Shown in pieces: positions 62,030 to 64,000 of a DNA stretch of 64,000 nt. The stretch is from Bacilli bacterium (GTDB lineage: Bacteria > Bacillota > Bacilli > RF39 > UBA660). The stretch is from positions 1 through 64,000 of the forward strand of contig JAFXSE010000118.1 of assembly GCA_017525855.1 (NCBI GenBank), read 5' to 3'. Position 1 is the stretch's first letter; each line of letters begins with the position of its first letter. The notes under the pieces are model-generated. The model did not search any database. It was not told the origin of the DNA and worked only from the letters and a program-made list of their open reading frames with translations. The position numbers were made by a program, and so were the translations under genes.

Positions 62030-63272
62030 ATATATTAGCGTAATACAATTAACTAAATATTTAAAATATAAAATAGATAATGATCCTAATTTAGATCAAG
62101 TATACTTAAGAGGCGAAATTTCTAACTTTAAAGCGCATTCAAGAGGGCATTTCTATTTTACATTAAAAGATGAAGAATCTAGAATTAACGCCGTAATGTT
62201 TGCAAGTAGTGCTAATAAAATTAAATTTACGCCAGCTGATGGTATGAAAGTTTTAGCAACAGGTAAAGTTAGTATTTATCCTGCCAATGGTGGTTATCAA
62301 ATATATATAAGTGAAATGTTAGAAGATGGAATAGGAAATCTTTATGTTGCTTATGAGCAATTAAAGAAAAAATTGCAAGAAGAAGGATTATTTGATGAAT
62401 CCAAAAAGAAAAAAATTCCATATATACCACAAAGAGTAGGGGTAGTAACAGCTCCAACAGGAGCCGCTATTAGAGATATTATATCTACCATCAAAAGACG
62501 TTGGCCATTAACTGAAGTAATATTGTTTCCAACTCTTGTTCAAGGAGAAGGTGCAAAAGACGACATCGTAAAACAAATAAAAAGAGCTGAAGAATATGAA
62601 CTTGATACCTTAATCGTAGGACGAGGTGGTGGAAGTATTGAAGATTTATGGGCTTTCAATGAAGAAATAGTTGCTAGAGCTATTTATGATTGTTCAATAC
62701 CTGTAATAAGTGCAGTTGGCCACGAGATAGATTTTACTATTGCAGACTTTGTAGCTGACATGAGAGCACCAACACCAACAGGAGCTGCCGAATTAGCCGT
62801 ACCGAACCTAAGTGACATAAAAAACCTATTATCGCAAATAACTATTAGACTAAATAAAGGTATTATTAATAAATTAGAGTTAAATAAAAGACAGCTTAAA
62901 GATTTACAAAACAGACATATTTTTAGAGAACCAATTAAAATATATGAAGCAAAAGAACAAAAATTTGATTTTCTTATAGAAAAATTAAAATATAATATTT
63001 TAAATATATATACTAATAAATCTAATAGATTTTTAAAATTAAAAGAAAATATAATATTTAAGGATGCAAATATACTAATAGAAAAAAATAAAAATAATTA
63101 TATTAGAATATTAAGTAAATTAGAAACACTTAGCCCACTTCTTACAATTAAAAGAGGTTATTCTATTACTAGAGTAAATAGTAAAGTCATTAATAGTATC
63201 AAAGATGTAAAAAAGAAAGATAAAATAGAAGTTGAGCTTGTAGATGGAAAAATAAATGCGGAGGTAATATAA
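62019..63272 (+). CDS. xseA: Exodeoxyribonuclease VII large subunit
   Basis: 417 residues from ATG 62019 (ATGAGG as ribosome binding site; ATG 62007 is less likely). OB-fold N-domain (VYLRGEISNFKAHSRGHFYFTLKDEESRI), then GVVTAPTGAAIRDIISTIKRR, GRGGGSIEDLWAFNEE and GHEIDFTIADFVADMRAPTPTGAAE. A coiled coil follows. Degrades single-stranded DNA with XseB. Confidence 0.95.
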   Translation: MKDKYISVIQLTKYLKYKIDNDPNLDQVYLRGEISNFKAHSRGHFYFTLKDEESRINAVMFASSANKIKFTPADGMKVLATGKVSIYPANGGYQIYISEMLEDGIGNLYVAYEQLKKKLQEEGLFDESKKKKIPYIPQRVGVVTAPTGAAIRDIISTIKRRWPLTEVILFPTLVQGEGAKDDIVKQIKRAEEYELDTLIVGRGGGSIEDLWAFNEEIVARAIYDCSIPVISAVGHEIDFTIADFVADMRAPTPTGAAELAVPNLSDIKNLLSQITIRLNKGIINKLELNKRQLKDLQNRHIFREPIKIYEAKEQKFDFLIEKLKYNILNIYTNKSNRFLKLKENIIFKDANILIEKNKNNYIRILSKLETLSPLLTIKRGYSITRVNSKVINSIKDVKKKDKIEVELVDGKINAEVI

Positions 63273-63273
63273 A

Positions 63274-63504
63274 ATGGCGAAAGAAAAAGAATTAAGTTTT
63301 GAAGAAAACTTAGAAAAATTAGAACAATTAGTAAAAGATCTAGAAAATGGTAATGTTTGTCTAGATGATGCTATTGAAAAATATCAAGAAGCTATGAAAC
63401 TAGCAAAAATTTGTGATGATAAATTAAAGAAAGCTGAAAGTGCTATTACTAAAATAGTTAATGATAATGGCACTTTAGAGAATTTTGAAGTAAAAGAAGA
63501 TTAA
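63274..63504 (+). CDS. xseB: Exodeoxyribonuclease VII small subunit
   Basis: 76 residues. SFEENLEKLEQLVKDLENGNVCLDDAIEKYQEAMKL is the complete XseB helical hairpin. GGAGGTAA lies at the end of xseA, one base from its stop to this ATG. Confidence 0.94.
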   Translation: MAKEKELSFEENLEKLEQLVKDLENGNVCLDDAIEKYQEAMKLAKICDDKLKKAESAITKIVNDNGTLENFEVKED

Positions 63505-63518
63505 TTCTTCTTTTTATT
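63492..63518 (+). terminator. Terminator overlapping the xseB stop
   Basis: AAAAGAAGA / TCTTCTTTT with TTAAT loop, T-rich tail. Confidence 0.75.
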
Positions 63519-63536
63519 TATTAAACAATATATACA

Positions 63537-63545
63537 TGATATAAT
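63537..63545 (+). promoter_or_regulatory. Extended -10 promoter before the FemAB-type gene
   Basis: TG-A-TATAAT; AGGAG follows before ATG 63578. Confidence 0.5.
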
Positions 63546-63577
63546 ATATATAGATGTACTAGAATAGGAGATGCTTT

Positions 63578-64000
63578 ATGGAATTTTGTATACTTAAAGA
63601 AGATGAGTTCAGAAATTTTTTAAATACTAGTGAGCAAAAAACATTTTTACAAACACCAGAAATAGGTAAACTTAGAGAAAAATCAGGATGGACAGTTCAC
63701 TATCTTGGAGTAAAAAAAGATAAAAAAACAATAGCAGCTGCCATGTTTGTTTCTATTACAAGACATTTTGGTTATAAAGAGTTTTATTCACCACGAGGAC
63801 TCCTTGTGGATTATCATAATAAAGAACTTCTTAGTTTTTTTACTGAAAATATAAAAAAATATGTAAAAAAGAATAAAGGATATGAGTTTAGAATTGATCC
63901 ATATGTTATTAATATAGAAAGAGACACAAATGGAGACATAGTTGAAAATGGTATAGATAATACAGACATTAGAAAAAACTTAAGTCTATTAGGATATAAG
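63578..64000 (+). CDS. FemAB/MurM-type peptidoglycan bridge aminoacyltransferase, 3' end cut
   Basis: 141 codons to the window edge, still open. TFLQTPEIGKLREKSGWTVHYLGVKKDKKTIAAAMFVSI and YSPRGLLVDYHNKELLSFFTENIKKYVKKNKGYEFRIDPYV are the N-terminal GNAT-like half of FemX/FemAB proteins, which add amino acids from aminoacyl-tRNA to lipid II. The remaining ~250 residues lie beyond the window. Confidence 0.85.
   Translation, partial: MEFCILKEDEFRNFLNTSEQKTFLQTPEIGKLREKSGWTVHYLGVKKDKKTIAAAMFVSITRHFGYKEFYSPRGLLVDYHNKELLSFFTENIKKYVKKNKGYEFRIDPYVINIERDTNGDIVENGIDNTDIRKNLSLLGYK

Noticed and set aside
1..64000. tRNA or rRNA genes
   Set aside because: No GC-rich cloverleaf-like stretch or rRNA-like sequence was found by eye on either strand.

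Overview
The window comes from an AT-rich, low-GC Gram-positive bacterium (Bacillota). The gene order rimM-trmD-rplS-lepB ... rbgA-rnhB ... topA-xerC, secDF-rel-dtd-lepA-hemW, and ylbJ/ylbL-mutS-nusB-xseAB is typical of this phylum. TGA is used as a stop (for example at the end of the ylbL-like gene) and TGG encodes Trp, so the standard bacterial code applies and this is not a code-4 Mycoplasma. The archaeal-type AspRS and extreme AT bias would fit an uncultured gut Bacilli/Erysipelotrichia-like lineage (RF39-like), but that placement is inference.

1-12.9 kb is mostly housekeeping: a surface protein cut by the window edge, a guanylate kinase gene with an in-frame stop, tmcAL, a HExxH protein, hisS-aspS, a large thioester-domain adhesin with Cys-rich 29-residue repeats and a VPDTG anchor, then SpoU methyltransferase-rimM-trmD-unknown-rplS-lepB-zinc-ribbon protein.

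12.9-33.2 kb is the striking part. About 20 kb of unrelated, mostly single-gene accessory cargo (two histidine phosphatases, NTF2-like, ADP-ribosyltransferase-like, GNATs, ASCH proteins, an IMPase, HTH plus CPBP protease, Nudix, M29 aminopeptidase, P-loop kinase, DUF488, AbrB plus acyltransferase, DUF3781, membrane proteins, a possible HEPN protein, a 2-hydroxyacid dehydrogenase) is inserted between lepB/zinc-ribbon and rbgA, genes that are normally close neighbours. Thirteen direct repeats punctuate the cargo, all on the + strand. Each begins with a copy of the 5' end of rbgA (ribosome binding site, ATG and the codons for NENKTNINW) and usually continues into a ~200-bp structured, promoter-bearing spacer that ends at the start of the next cargo gene. 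The fourteenth copy is rbgA itself. The layout is integron-like (module-gene-module-gene), but no integron integrase is visible; two internally deleted serine recombinase genes lie inside the array. I read it as a cassette array anchored on the rbgA start codon region.

33.2-64 kb returns to core genes: rbgA, rnhB, an FAD oxidoreductase, topA, xerC-like, comN-like, a second surface protein, secDF (possibly with a premature stop), rel, dtd, lepA, hemW, an HD hydrolase, a dTMP kinase, a frameshifted gene, a pilus-type ATPase facing two prepilin-like proteins, ylbJ, a PDZ-Lon protease (ylbL), mutS, DUF4234, DUF2752, nusB, xseA, xseB and the start of a FemAB-type gene. Three surface or pilin-like proteins in the window share a similar C-terminal region, which links the pilus module to the other two.
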